NCBI GenBank assembly: GCA_947492925.1
Contig: CANLOQ010000001.1
Span: 992,001 to 1,056,000, forward strand
Direction of reading: 5' to 3'
Length of the DNA: 64,000 nt
From: an uncultured Sulfitobacter sp.
GTDB taxonomy: Bacteria; Pseudomonadota; Alphaproteobacteria; Rhodobacterales; Rhodobacteraceae
In this document: positions 44,079 through 53,151 of the stretch, piece by piece
Layout of the letters: every line of letters starts with the position of its first letter
How positions within the stretch are numbered: position 1 is the first letter of the stretch
Program-made: the position numbers and the translations under genes
Notes under the pieces: model-generated
What the model was told of the DNA's origin: nothing
Seen by the model: only the letters and a program-made list of their open reading frames with translations
Database searches by the model: none

Positions 44079-45533
44079 CTAGAACCACTTACCGGCGGTC
44101 ATATCCGCAGGCATTGCCACTTCGGTTTCGGCGGTCAACGGGACGCTCTGGAATTCGGCCTTAATCGCGGCATTCCAGCGCTTGGCGCGTTCCAGCAGTT
44201 CACGATCATCCGATTGCATCCGGCCACGGGCCAGAATGCAGCCAAGGTCGGCCCCGTGATAGCAATATTCACCCTCTGCATAGACCCGCAGATAGAATGC
44301 CTCATGCTCATCGCCAAGCGCGTTGATGTTATGGCCCGCACGGGTGAATTCAATCGCGCCGTCATCATCCATCGTCCAGATACCCGAGCGCGGCGCCTTT
44401 GTGATCAGTTCGACCTTGTCCTCGGTTTGCTTGAGGATCAGCTGGGTCCAGTAGTCGTAGTGGTTCCAGCGGCTTTGCACTTCTTCGACATCAATCTCGT
44501 AATCCACATCCATGAATTCCAGCAAATGGAACAGGAACAGCGGGCAGCCGCCATAGGTCGAGGTGATCAGATTGGTGGGCGGGGATGCACCGGAAACGCG
44601 GGGGTTGATCTCGCCCAGATAGACTTCGTTGGTGTCGGTATCGAGCAGGAAGTCACAGCAGAAGACACCTTTGTAGCCTTCTTTATACAACTGGTCGCCC
44701 AGGTTTCGCGCCATATCGCGCACCTTGTCCGGCACACCGTCTGGCAGGATCGCCGGTGAAATGTCATTGCCGCACCAGCCGCCTTTGTAGGGTGTGATCT
44801 CCTCAAACCCCGTGATGTCGGTCATCACCGGGCCGACAAGTGTACCGTGGCGCGTTGCACATCCTTCAATCGTGCCGGGCAGGTGATTGATACGCTTCAT
44901 CACCTTCAGTTCTTCCCCAACGATCTTGCTGGAAAACTTGTCCCAATCCGCCTTGGATTTGATAAAGAACGTGGTGCGTCCGCTGTCGCCATATGGGGTC
45001 TGCACCACCAGATCCTTGCCCAGCTTGGCGCTGGCCGCCAGTTTGTTCAGGTGGTTGTAATTGTCGGCGGTGCCCATCGTGTTGGGCGCACTTTCCACGC
45101 CTGCCGCGTTGCCGATGCGGGTGGTTTCGATCTTGCTGTCCAGACGGTGACGCAATTCATTCGAAGGCAGCGCAATCTTGACGCCAACTTCCTCGCACAA
45201 TTCCTCGGTTCGTTCATCAAACATCACAAAGATCGCAAGGCCCGGATCACGTTCGGCCACCCGTGCGCGGAATTCCGGGTGATCGACCAGATAATTGCCG
45301 ACTTCTTCCATCGACTGAAAGACGGGCGCACCAATCTGGCTGGGTTTGAAGACACGCGGATGCTCCCCCTCGAACACATCGAAGTAGTTCACAAACTCCA
45401 GCCCGCCGACCCATTGGTCCAGCCCCATCAGGTTGAACGGTGTCGGCATCACCACATAAATCGGCGTCTTGTTGCGCCGCAGGTAGCGGTAGATTTCTGT
45501 CAGTCCCACCAGCTTTTCTTTTGTCTTGGCCAT
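44079..45533 (-). CDS. ATP-grasp ligase, biotin-carboxylase-like
   Basis: 484 residues from ATG 45533 behind GGGAGAGAG. The ATP-grasp module is seen in LVVQTPYGDSGRTTFFIKS (Gly-rich lid), ELKVMKRINHLPGTIEGCATRHG, GYKGVFCCDFLLDTDTNEVYLGEINPRVSG (metal-binding Glu and Asn), then a C-terminal part with TRAGHNINALGDEHEAFYLRV. There is no biotin-carrier domain or partner, so a carboxylate-amine (peptide-like) ligase is as likely as a carboxylase. It is near two amide hydrolases and a former TRAP importer, which hints at uptake and remodelling of an amide-linked compound. Confidence 0.78.
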   Translation of the reverse strand: MAKTKEKLVGLTEIYRYLRRNKTPIYVVMPTPFNLMGLDQWVGGLEFVNYFDVFEGEHPRVFKPSQIGAPVFQSMEEVGNYLVDHPEFRARVAERDPGLAIFVMFDERTEELCEEVGVKIALPSNELRHRLDSKIETTRIGNAAGVESAPNTMGTADNYNHLNKLAASAKLGKDLVVQTPYGDSGRTTFFIKSKADWDKFSSKIVGEELKVMKRINHLPGTIEGCATRHGTLVGPVMTDITGFEEITPYKGGWCGNDISPAILPDGVPDKVRDMARNLGDQLYKEGYKGVFCCDFLLDTDTNEVYLGEINPRVSGASPPTNLITSTYGGCPLFLFHLLEFMDVDYEIDVEEVQSRWNHYDYWTQLILKQTEDKVELITKAPRSGIWTMDDDGAIEFTRAGHNINALGDEHEAFYLRVYAEGEYCYHGADLGCILARGRMQSDDRELLERAKRWNAAIKAEFQSVPLTAETEVAMPADMTAGKWF

Positions 45534-45775
45534 TCTTGGCTCTCTCCCGTTGGTTTTGTGTGCGTTTGATCGCATCTGGTAAGTCTTGTGCCCCGATTTC
45601 AGTCTTGTCCGACCTGACCGGGAGGTGTCGCGATTGTCCGCTGCGTGTTGCGTGCCATCTGCACAGCATGCCCTTTAACGTATCAAGATTCAAATACCGG
45701 CCTGCATTACGTTTGTTATCGGAACCTGCGCTATCGCAAGCCAGAATTGTCCGATGGCGAAGAATTTTACATTAA

Positions 45776-46372
45776 AATTGCGAACACTTCGGCAAAGGGT
45801 ACGGCCACGACTATGATCTGCTGACGAAAGAGCCGGTTACATCGCTGGAGGACCTGAAGACACGTAAGATCCGCGCCACGTCAAATGTTGCCAAGGTGTT
45901 GGAACACTTTGAAATCCCAACTGTATACCTGCCAGCGGGCGAGCTTTACATCGGCATGTCCACAGGTGTGATCGACGGCGCGATCTATGGTGGTCCGATT
46001 GAATACGAGCAGCTTAAGCTGAACGAAACCGCCACGCATTACACGCGTCTGAACATGCTGATGCCGGGCTGGACCGAGACGTTCCTTGCCAACCCTGAAA
46101 AGTGGAACGCCCTGTCGGATGAGCACAAGGCGATCATGCAGGAAGCAACAGCGCAGTTTGCTCAGGACATCAACGACTGGCTGGCCGAAGGCAACCAATC
46201 CGTTGTCGACAAGGGCGACGTGTTTGAATTCGCAACGCTGCCGGATTCAGATTCCAAAGAGCTGACAGTGGCCGCACAGGAAGTCTGGCAGGAAGAAGCC
46301 GGCCGTTCCGAGCGCAACAAGAAGCTGATCGATCCGCTGGTTGAGAACGCCAAGGCGCAAGGGCGTCTGTAA
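45776..46372 (+). pseudogene. dctP: TRAP transporter solute-binding protein, 5'-truncated
   Basis: From 45785 the frame reads HFGKGYGHDYDLLTKEPV and on through TRKIRATSNVAKVL, LPAGELYIGMSTGVIDGAIYG and MPGWTETFLANPEKW to the stop. This is the C-terminal ~195 residues of a DctP-type periplasmic binding protein. The signal peptide and N-terminal lobe are missing, there is an in-frame TAA at 45773, and no start codon precedes the recognisable part. The breakpoint is close to 45780. It abuts the promoter region of the ATP-grasp gene, so a deletion or rearrangement has occurred. Confidence 0.85.
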
Positions 46373-46977
46373 TGAGCTTGGTGACAAGATATCTTGTCGC
46401 TCAGGATGGCCTGTCCGAATTTGTCGGGCGGGCCATTGCCTGGCTCACGCTGGGTATGATCGGTGTCTTGATGGTCGAGATTGTCTCTCGCTACTTCCTC
46501 GACGCGCCGACGCTTTGGGTCCATGAAACCAGCATCATGCTCTATGGTGCGTTCTGCATGCTGGTGGGCTGTTACACCTTGCGCCATCGTGGCCATGTGC
46601 GCAGTGAAGTCATCTGGGGTGCCTTGCCCAAGCGCGGGCAGGCCTTTTGTGATATGCTGATCTTCTCCGCCGGTTTTGTGGTGCTTGCAATCTTTTTCAA
46701 ACTGTCTGTCAGCTTTGCCGCCGAAAGCTGGGCGGTGCTGGAATACTCCAACAAGAGCATGTGGCAACCGCCGCTGTACCCGATCAAGACGGTTATTCCG
46801 GCCGCTGTCGGTCTTGTTCTGCTGCAAAACATCGCTGAATTGCTGCGGTCGGTGCTGACCGTGTTGAACATTGAATATGATGATCCGCGCGAGCGGGAAG
46901 AAGAAATCGACATTGATCCCGAACTTCTGGCCACCGCGACCAAGGCCGACGTTGCCGCGTCTTCGGACAAACGCTGA
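46372..46977 (+). CDS. dctQ: TRAP transporter small permease
   Basis: 201 residues. ATG overlaps the dctP-remnant stop by one base (TAATG). Four membrane helices: FVGRAIAWLTLGMIGVLMVEIVSRYF, ETSIMLYGAFCMLVGCYTLRH, FSAGFVVLAIFFKLSVSF, and IPAAVGLVLLQNIAELL. The stretch AFCMLVGCYTLRHRGHVRSEVI is typical of DctQ. A long acidic C-terminal tail is present. The frame is intact, but both partner genes are broken, so the transporter cannot work from this locus. Confidence 0.88.
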   Translation: MSLVTRYLVAQDGLSEFVGRAIAWLTLGMIGVLMVEIVSRYFLDAPTLWVHETSIMLYGAFCMLVGCYTLRHRGHVRSEVIWGALPKRGQAFCDMLIFSAGFVVLAIFFKLSVSFAAESWAVLEYSNKSMWQPPLYPIKTVIPAAVGLVLLQNIAELLRSVLTVLNIEYDDPREREEEIDIDPELLATATKADVAASSDKR

Positions 46978-47019
46978 TATCCGGTTGCCACGTGCTGCCG
47001 CCCGCCTAAGAACACACTG

Positions 47020-48338
47020 ATGGAAAATCTGGACCCGCTGGTCATCACGGCAATCATGTTTTCGTCGATGCTGGCGCTGATGGCGCTGGGGGCACCGCTG
47101 GCCTGGGCGCTGACAATCTGCGGCGTAGGCAGCGCCTATGCGATCTACGGCGATGGCGGGCTTGATCTGCTGATTTCATCGACGTTCAGCGCGATGGACA
47201 ACTTCCTGCTGGTCGCTTTGCCGCTGTTCATCTTTATGGGTCTGGTGCTGCAACGCTCTGGCATCACGGATGATCTGTTCGGGATGATTCACAAGCTGAT
47301 GGGCGGTCTGCCCGGTGGTCTGGGCATCGGCACGGTTATCATCTGCGCCCTGATTGCGGCGATGGCAGGTGTTTTGGGTGCGGCGACGGTCAACCTTGGC
47401 ATTATCGCCCTGCCTGCCATGTTGAACCGTGGCTATGACAAACGCTTGGTCACAGGCACAATCATGGCCGGTGGTGCATTGGGTTTCCTGATCCCGCCCA
47501 GCGTTTTGATGATCATCTACGCCTTCCTCAGCCGTGATTCCGTGGGCAAACTGTTCGCTGCCGGATTGATGCCGGGTCTGATGCTGGCGACGATATATAT
47601 TTTCTACATCCTGATCCGCTGCCGCGTGAACCCGACGCTTGGCCCCCCGCCGAGGAACAGTTCACCGCCGCCGAAAAATTCAAATCCCTGCGCTTCCTCA
47701 TCGCGCCGGGCCTGCTGATCTTTACCGTTCTGGGCTGTATCATCGGGGGCATCACATCGCCTTCCGAAGCCTCCGCCATTGGTGCGTTCGGGTCGCTGGT
47801 GATTGCCGGTGTGCAGCGCCGCATCAGCTGGGACATGATGCGCTATGTCATGCTGTCGACAACCAAGCTGATGGGCATGTTGATGTGGATCACCATCGCG
47901 GCGGTGTTCTTTTCCAAGATATATGTCGGCGTGGGTGCCGGTGCCGTTGTGGGTGAGTTAATCGAGGATTACGAACTGTCCCCGAACCTTGTAATCATTG
48001 CGATGCTGGTGGCTTATTTGGTGCTTGGCATGTTTTTGGATGGCTTTGCCATTGTGTTCATCACCGTGCCGCTTTTCGTGCCGATTGTGCGCGATCTGGG
48101 CTTTGACACCACCTGGTTCGCAGTGCTGTTCATCCTCAGCATGCAGTCGGCCTATCTGACGCCGCCATTCGGCTACAACAATGCAAAGACCATGATGCGA
48201 GTGCATCTGGGTTCGGTGCTTCTTCCCTCCGAACCCAGATCACGAAGAGTTTCGCGGATTGTCTGGGGTACTGCTGCTGACATCTTCCTGCGGGGCCGGT
48301 TCTGTTACGTTGCAGATTGCCGGGCCTGTTGTCCCTGA
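47020..48338 (+). pseudogene. dctM: TRAP transporter large permease, frameshifted and 3'-truncated
   Basis: The first part (47020 to about 47645) encodes a normal DctM N-half: APLAWALTICGVGSAYAIYG, LFIFMGLVLQRSGI and GGALGFLIPPSVLMIIYAFLS. At a run of six C (47643-47648) the homologous frame shifts. It continues AEEQFTAAEKFKSLRFLIAPGLL and runs to SMQSAYLTPPFGYN (ending 48179). A missing C explains the shift. After FGYN the remaining 53 codons are unrelated to DctM, so the last helices are absent. A homopolymer sequencing error could cause the frameshift but not the lost end. Confidence 0.85.
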
Positions 48339-48402
48339 TCCACCCAGTCGCGGTTTCTCGCCCCCCTTGCCAACCCTTCCCTATCCGCCTATCCCTGAAT
48401 GT

Positions 48403-48484
48403 ACCTCGGGGGACTCGCAAGAGTTGAGATAGCGCAAGCTGACCCGTCGAACCTGAACCGGTTAACACCGGCGGAGGGAAGGTT
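48403..48484 (+). promoter_or_regulatory. TPP riboswitch
   Basis: The THI-box core is present: GTTGAGATAGCG, then CTGACCCGTCGAACCTGAACC, GGTTAACACCGGCG and the closing GAGGGAAGG. It regulates thiBPQ, whose first start codon is 48 nt downstream. The distance and the GGAGG at 48521 suggest control of translation. Confidence 0.93.
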
Positions 48485-48531
48485 TTGGCATACTTCCATT
48501 ACTTCTCGTCGCCGCATTTTGGAGGATGCCA

Positions 48532-49512
48532 ATGAAGGCTCTTACACTTGCTGCTACTTCACTGATCACCGCGACTGCAGCCGCGGCGGATACACCTGAA
48601 CTGGTGGTCTATACCTATGACAGCTTTGTTTCTGACTGGGGCCCCGGCCCGCAGATTGAAAAAGCATTCGAAGAGGTCTGCGCCTGTGATCTGAAATTCG
48701 TGGGCAACGGCGATGGGGCGGCTTTGCTTGCACGGCTCAAGCTGGAAGGCGCGCGGTCTGATGCGGATCTGGTGCTGGGGCTTGATACGAGCCTGATCGC
48801 GGCGGCCAAAGAAACGGGGCTGTTTGCCGAAACGCCTGTGACGGCGGACTATGCGCTGCCCATCGAATGGACCGACAGCACCTTTGCGCCCTACGACTGG
48901 GGCTATTTCGCCTTTGTGCACAACAGGGACATGACACCGCCTGCGAACTTCAAGGCGCTGGGCGAGAGTGACGCAAAAATCGTCATTCAGGATCCACGGT
49001 CCTCGACCCCCGGTCTGGGGTTGTTGCTGTGGGTCAAGGACGCCTACGGCGATGAAGCGCCAGCGATCTGGGAAAGCCTGTCAGATAATGTGGTGACCGT
49101 GACCAAGGGCTGGTCAGAGGCATACGGTTTGTTTCTGGAAGGCGAGGCGGACATGGTGCTGAGCTATACGACATCGCCCGCCTACCACATCATCGCGGAA
49201 GAGGATGAGAGCAAGGCGGCGGCGGTCTTTGACGAAGGGCACTACATGCAGATCGAGGTTGTGGGACGGCTGGAAGGGTCGGACCAGCCTGATCTGGCGT
49301 CGCAATTCATGGCGTTCATGGTGTCGGATGCGGCGCAATCCATTCTGCCGACAACGAACTGGATGTATCCGGCGGTGATGCCATCGGGTGGGTTGCCTGA
49401 CGGTTTCGGGGAATTGGTGACACCTGAAAAGGCCCGTCTGATCGACGCGGACAAGGTACCGGCGATCCGGGATGAGGCATTGGCCGAGTGGCTCGGCGCG
49501 CTCTCTCAATAA
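48532..49512 (+). CDS. thiB: Thiamine ABC transporter, substrate-binding protein
   Basis: 326 residues from ATG 48532, which is spaced 6 nt from GGAGG (ATG 48526 is too close). Sec signal MKALTLAATSLITATAAAA. The mature protein has LVVYTYDSFVSDWGPG, the ThiB signature, SDADLVLGLDT, DPRSSTPGLGLLLW and LSYTTSPAYH. It binds thiamine or its phosphates in the periplasm. First gene of thiBPQ and directly behind the TPP riboswitch. Confidence 0.95.
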   Translation: MKALTLAATSLITATAAAADTPELVVYTYDSFVSDWGPGPQIEKAFEEVCACDLKFVGNGDGAALLARLKLEGARSDADLVLGLDTSLIAAAKETGLFAETPVTADYALPIEWTDSTFAPYDWGYFAFVHNRDMTPPANFKALGESDAKIVIQDPRSSTPGLGLLLWVKDAYGDEAPAIWESLSDNVVTVTKGWSEAYGLFLEGEADMVLSYTTSPAYHIIAEEDESKAAAVFDEGHYMQIEVVGRLEGSDQPDLASQFMAFMVSDAAQSILPTTNWMYPAVMPSGGLPDGFGELVTPEKARLIDADKVPAIRDEALAEWLGALSQ

Positions 49513-51044
49513 GCACGAAAACCGGAATCAGCGCGGCGGCTTTGGTTGTTGCGCTGATCCTTGGTGCCTTGATTGCGGTGATCAGCAAGGCCGAAGCGGG
49601 CGCGGGGTTTACGCGCGCTGACTGGATGGCGTTGCGTTTTACGGTCTGGCAGGCGGTTCTGTCGGCGCTGTTTTCGGTCGTTCTGGCGGTGCCGGTGGCG
49701 CGGGCGCTGGCGCGGCGGCAGTTTGTCGGGCGCGGCGTTCTGGTCACGCTTCTGGGGGCGCCGTTCATCCTGCCGGTGATCGTTGCCGTGCTGGGGTTGC
49801 TGACAGTTTTTGGCAGGAATGGATGGCTGAATCTGGTGCTGGCGCATTTTGGTTTGCCGCCTGTTTCCATCTACGGATTGCACGGTGTGGTGCTGGCGCA
49901 TGTGTTTTTTAACCTGCCACTGGCGACGCGGCTTTTGCTGCAGGCATGGCAGACAGTTCCGGCAGAGCGGTTCCGACTGGCAGCACTGCTTCGGCTCACA
50001 CCGTGGGCGTTTTTCCGGGTGATCGAATGGCCGCTTCTGCGTCAGATCGTGCCGGGTGTCGCGGCGTTGGTCTTTGTGATTTGCCTGACCAGTTTCGCCG
50101 TGGCGCTGACGCTGGGCGGCGGGCCGCGTGCCACCACGCTGGAACTGGCGATCTATCAGGCGTTCCGGTTTGATTTTGATCTTGGGCGCGCGGCGCTTTT
50201 GTCGGTCACGCAACTGGTGGTGGCAGGAGGGGCTGCGGTGCTGGCGCTTGCGATCATTCCAACGCTTTCGATGGGTGGCGGGCAGGATCGGCCCCAACAG
50301 CGATGGGACGGGCAGCTGATTTTGCAGCGTGGACTGGACGGCGTTGCGATCCTTGGTGCTGCTGGTTTTCTGTTGCTGCCCCTTGCCGCTGTGGTCTTGC
50401 GCGGCGTGATGGGGCTGGGGCGGCTGCCGCCGGAGGTATGGACGGCGGTGGGGTCGACGATGATCGTTGTTGTTTTGTCGGTCGGGCTCTTGGGGCTGAT
50501 GGCGCTGCCGATGGCAGGCTGGATTGCGTCGCGTGCGCGTGGCGGGATTGAGGCGATTGGCCTTCTGGGGCTTTCGGCCTCTCCCCTGATGATCGGGACG
50601 GGGTGGTTTATTCTGATCAATCCCTTCGCGTACCCCGCTGATCTGGCCCTGCCGGTTACTGCCTTGGTCAATACGCTGATGGCGCTGCCGTTTTGCCTGC
50701 GCATTCTGGTGCCACGGCTGCGTGAGACGGTGCAGGATTTCGGGCGGCTTACGCTGTCGCTGGGGCTGACCGGCTGGCCGCTTTGGCGCTGGGTGATTTT
50801 GCCGCGACTTGCACCGCAGATTGGATTTGCGGCGGGGTTGACCGGTGCGTTGTCTGCAGGGGATTTGGGTGTCATCGCCCTGTTTGCCGATGCGGAGCGG
50901 GCGACGCTACCCTTGCAGATGTACCGTTTGATGGGGGCCTACCAGATGGAGGCCGCAGCCGGTGCGGCGCTTTTGCTGTTGATGATGGCGCTGGGCATTT
51001 TCTGGGCCTGTGATGCAGTGGGGAGACGCTATGCTACGGCTTGA
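49488..51044 (+). CDS. thiP: Thiamine ABC transporter, permease
   Basis: 518 residues starting at GTG 49488, 25 nt inside the thiB end. A double permease with about twelve helices and two EAA-type loops (VPAERFRLAALLRLTPWAFFRVIEWPLL and RETVQDFGRLTLSLGLTG). It forms the membrane channel for thiamine uptake. The overlaps with thiB and thiQ show tight coupling. Confidence 0.94.
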   Translation: MARRALSISTKTGISAAALVVALILGALIAVISKAEAGAGFTRADWMALRFTVWQAVLSALFSVVLAVPVARALARRQFVGRGVLVTLLGAPFILPVIVAVLGLLTVFGRNGWLNLVLAHFGLPPVSIYGLHGVVLAHVFFNLPLATRLLLQAWQTVPAERFRLAALLRLTPWAFFRVIEWPLLRQIVPGVAALVFVICLTSFAVALTLGGGPRATTLELAIYQAFRFDFDLGRAALLSVTQLVVAGGAAVLALAIIPTLSMGGGQDRPQQRWDGQLILQRGLDGVAILGAAGFLLLPLAAVVLRGVMGLGRLPPEVWTAVGSTMIVVVLSVGLLGLMALPMAGWIASRARGGIEAIGLLGLSASPLMIGTGWFILINPFAYPADLALPVTALVNTLMALPFCLRILVPRLRETVQDFGRLTLSLGLTGWPLWRWVILPRLAPQIGFAAGLTGALSAGDLGVIALFADAERATLPLQMYRLMGAYQMEAAAGAALLLLMMALGIFWACDAVGRRYATA

Positions 51045-51723
51045 AGGGATGGAGATCGCGCAAGGCGGGTTCCGTATGACAGCGGATATGACGCTGCAGC
51101 AGGGGCAAAAATACGCGGTGATCGGACCTTCGGGTGCAGGTAAATCGACGTTGCTGGGCGCGCTGTGCGGGTTTGTGCCACTGTCGGCGGGGCGGTTGTT
51201 CCGGGATGATGAGGAACTGACCCGGACCGACCCGGGCGCACGGCCCATGACGATGCTGTTTCAGGACAACAATCTGTTTCCGCATCTGAAGGTGACGCAG
51301 AATGTGGGGCTGGGCATCAGGCCGGATTTGCGACTGTCACAGTCGGATATGGCAAGGGTTTCGGATGCGATGGCGCGGGTCGGGCTGGCGGATCAGGCGG
51401 AAAAGCGGCCCGGTGCGCTGTCGGGTGGGCAGCAGAGCCGCGCGGCGCTGGCAAGGGTGCTGGTACAGGCGCGGCCCTGGGTTTTGCTGGATGAACCTTT
51501 CGCAGCGCTTGGCCCGGCGCTGCGCAACGAAATGCTGGATCTGGTGCAGGACCTGACGTCGGATACCGGTGCGGGGCTGATCATGGTGACGCATGCACCC
51601 GAAGATGTGCGCCGGATCGCGGATGAGGTTATTTTCGTGCACGCGGGCAGGGCGGAAGCACCGAAACCGGCGGCGGAATTGATGGACAACCCGCCACCGG
51701 AATTGCGTGCGTATCTAGGGTAA
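51031..51723 (+). CDS. thiQ: Thiamine ABC transporter, ATP-binding protein
   Basis: 230 residues from ATG 51031 behind GTGGGGAGACGCT, overlapping thiP by 14 nt. All ABC motifs are present: Walker A GPSGAGKST, Q-loop FQDNNLFPHLKV, signature LSGGQQSRAALAR, Walker B VLLDEPFAAL, and H-loop His in VTHAPED. It powers ThiBP. The stop codon is 2 nt from the end of the convergent ribH. Confidence 0.95.
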   Translation: MLRLEGMEIAQGGFRMTADMTLQQGQKYAVIGPSGAGKSTLLGALCGFVPLSAGRLFRDDEELTRTDPGARPMTMLFQDNNLFPHLKVTQNVGLGIRPDLRLSQSDMARVSDAMARVGLADQAEKRPGALSGGQQSRAALARVLVQARPWVLLDEPFAALGPALRNEMLDLVQDLTSDTGAGLIMVTHAPEDVRRIADEVIFVHAGRAEAPKPAAELMDNPPPELRAYLG

Positions 51724-51725
51724 GG

Positions 51726-52163
51726 TCAGGCGGCGAGTGCCTTGTCCGCCGCCAAGATCCCAAGCGCCGCCCGTGCGGCCTCGCGCCCTTTTTCGATGAA
51801 ATGTGCCCGGTAGATCGTGTTGTGGTGATCGGTTTCCTGATACTGATGAGGGGTCAGGGATACCGACAGAACGGGCGTGCCTGTATCAAGGCCAACGCGC
51901 ATCAGGCCATCGACAACGGCGCTGGCGACAAAATCGTGGCGGTAAATGCCACCATCGACCACGAAGGCCGTGCAGATGATAGCGCTGTATCGCCCGGTTG
52001 CTGCCAGTTTTTGTGCCATCAGCGGCAGTTCGAATGCGCCGGGGACGTCAAAGACGTCTGTTTCTCCGGCGTCGATGATTTCGTGAAAGCCGTCCAGGCT
52101 GCGGTTGACGATATCGGCGTGCCATTGTGCTTTGACAAAGGCGAAGCGGGGGGAAAGTGTCAT
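51726..52163 (-). CDS. ribH: 6,7-dimethyl-8-ribityllumazine synthase, RibH2-like
   Basis: 145 residues from ATG 52163 behind GGAGATCACAAC. Lumazine synthase makes the immediate riboflavin precursor. VPGAFELPLMAQKLA and VDGGIYRHDFVASAV are the active-site regions. The C-terminal LTPHQYQETDHHNTIYRAHFIEKGREAA resembles the RibH2 type of rhizobia and Brucella rather than the usual capsid-forming RibH1. An FMN riboswitch lies directly upstream on the same strand. It is a lone rib gene here. Confidence 0.9.
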   Translation of the reverse strand: MTLSPRFAFVKAQWHADIVNRSLDGFHEIIDAGETDVFDVPGAFELPLMAQKLAATGRYSAIICTAFVVDGGIYRHDFVASAVVDGLMRVGLDTGTPVLSVSLTPHQYQETDHHNTIYRAHFIEKGREAARAALGILAADKALAA

Positions 52164-52209
52164 GTTGTGATCTCCTTTTGGTCCAGACACGTCCACCCAA
52201 GGCGATCAC

Positions 52210-52240
52210 ATTCAGACGCGCGGAAACCCGGCGTCTGAAT
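52210..52240 (-). promoter_or_regulatory. Expression-platform hairpin of the FMN riboswitch
   Basis: A perfect 9-bp stem (ATTCAGACG / CGTCTGAAT with a 13-nt loop) lies just 3' of the aptamer on the minus strand. No U-run follows. GTGATC at its 3' side can pair with GATCAC next to the ribH Shine-Dalgarno, which suggests control of translation. Confidence 0.55.
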
Positions 52241-52244
52241 GCAT

Positions 52245-52389
52245 TCTCTTTCATCCGGACTATGACCGTCGGCTCCGGATTTTGACCGGATCTGCTGACC
52301 AAGCGTCCCGATTGGGGGCGCGTTGCGCTCGCGGGCTTGGGGCGCGTGCCCCCTACCGCCGGTGGGGAATTTCGCCCCGCCCTGAGAAT
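52245..52389 (-). promoter_or_regulatory. FMN riboswitch (RFN element)
   Basis: On the minus strand the conserved RFN blocks are in order: CAGGGCGGGGCGAAATTCCC, CACCGGCGGTA, then GGTCAGCAGATCCGGT, AATCCGGAGCCGACGGT and ATAGTCCGGATGAAAGAGA. The element regulates the ribH gene 82 nt further on. Confidence 0.95.
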
Positions 52390-52456
52390 GCTTGCACTTT
52401 GCCTTTGCGGCGTGGTCTGTGCAAGAGGGGGAGAATTGCAACGTGAGGTCACTGCC

Positions 52457-53083
52457 ATGCATCCAAATCCGGTTTTTCACGATGCCGATGCCGCGCGGAA
52501 CATCGCGTTTGCCCGCGAACGGGGTTTTGGCACCCTGGCGGTCAATGCGGCGGATGCTCCTTTGCTTAGTCATGTGCCGTTTTTACTGAATGCCGAAGGA
52601 ACGGTGGTGGAACTGCATTTGTTGCGTTCCAACCCCATTGTGCGGGCGTTGCGTGCGCCGGTGCAGGCGAAAATCGCGGTTCAGGGGCCGGACAGCTACA
52701 TTTCGCCCGATTGGTACGGTGTCACCGATCAGGTGCCTACGTGGAACTATGTGGCGGTGCATTTGACCGGCACGCTTGAGCTGCGCCCGCAAGAGGAACT
52801 GCGTGATCTGCTGGACCGGCAGTCGGCGGCCTATGAAGATCGGTTGCTGCCGAAAGCGCCTTGGAAAACGGCCAAAATGACACCCGAAGTGATGGACAGG
52901 ATGATGCGGATGATTGTGCCCTGCCGGATGGCCGTGAGCGGTGTCGATGGCACCTGGAAGCTGGGCCAGAACAAGCCAGACGCGGTGCGCCGGGCAGCGG
53001 CGGAGCAGGTGACCGGATATGGATTTGGGTCCGAGACTGACATCCTGGCCGCGTTGATGCAGGGTGCGGGCAAGGAGGCGTGA
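52457..53083 (+). CDS. FMN-binding negative transcriptional regulator (PaiB-like)
   Basis: 208 residues from ATG 52457. The PaiB-type split-barrel fold is suggested by MHPNPVFHDADAARNIAFARERGFGTL, SHVPFLL, ELHLLRSNPIVRAL, SYISPDWYGVTDQVPTWNYVAVHLTGTL and KLGQNKPDAVRRAA. Members bind FMN or haem-like cofactors, and a regulatory role is known mainly in Bacillus. Divergent from the FMN riboswitch and ribH, so both flavin-related items share the intergenic region. Confidence 0.85.
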   Translation: MHPNPVFHDADAARNIAFARERGFGTLAVNAADAPLLSHVPFLLNAEGTVVELHLLRSNPIVRALRAPVQAKIAVQGPDSYISPDWYGVTDQVPTWNYVAVHLTGTLELRPQEELRDLLDRQSAAYEDRLLPKAPWKTAKMTPEVMDRMMRMIVPCRMAVSGVDGTWKLGQNKPDAVRRAAAEQVTGYGFGSETDILAALMQGAGKEA

Positions 53084-53151
53084 ACACGTCGGAGGTTGTG
53101 TCGGCGCGGGGTGCGCGTGATACTTGGACCTGAAACCACAGGAGTCGTCCG

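Noticed and set aside
45534-45775. Possible start of an intact dctP upstream of 45785
   Set aside because: In-frame TAA at 45773 and no signal peptide or N-terminal lobe in any frame back to the ATP-grasp gene.
52160-52573. A minus-strand frame of 137 codons through the ribH upstream region
   Set aside because: It runs through the FMN riboswitch, whose conserved structure explains the sequence.
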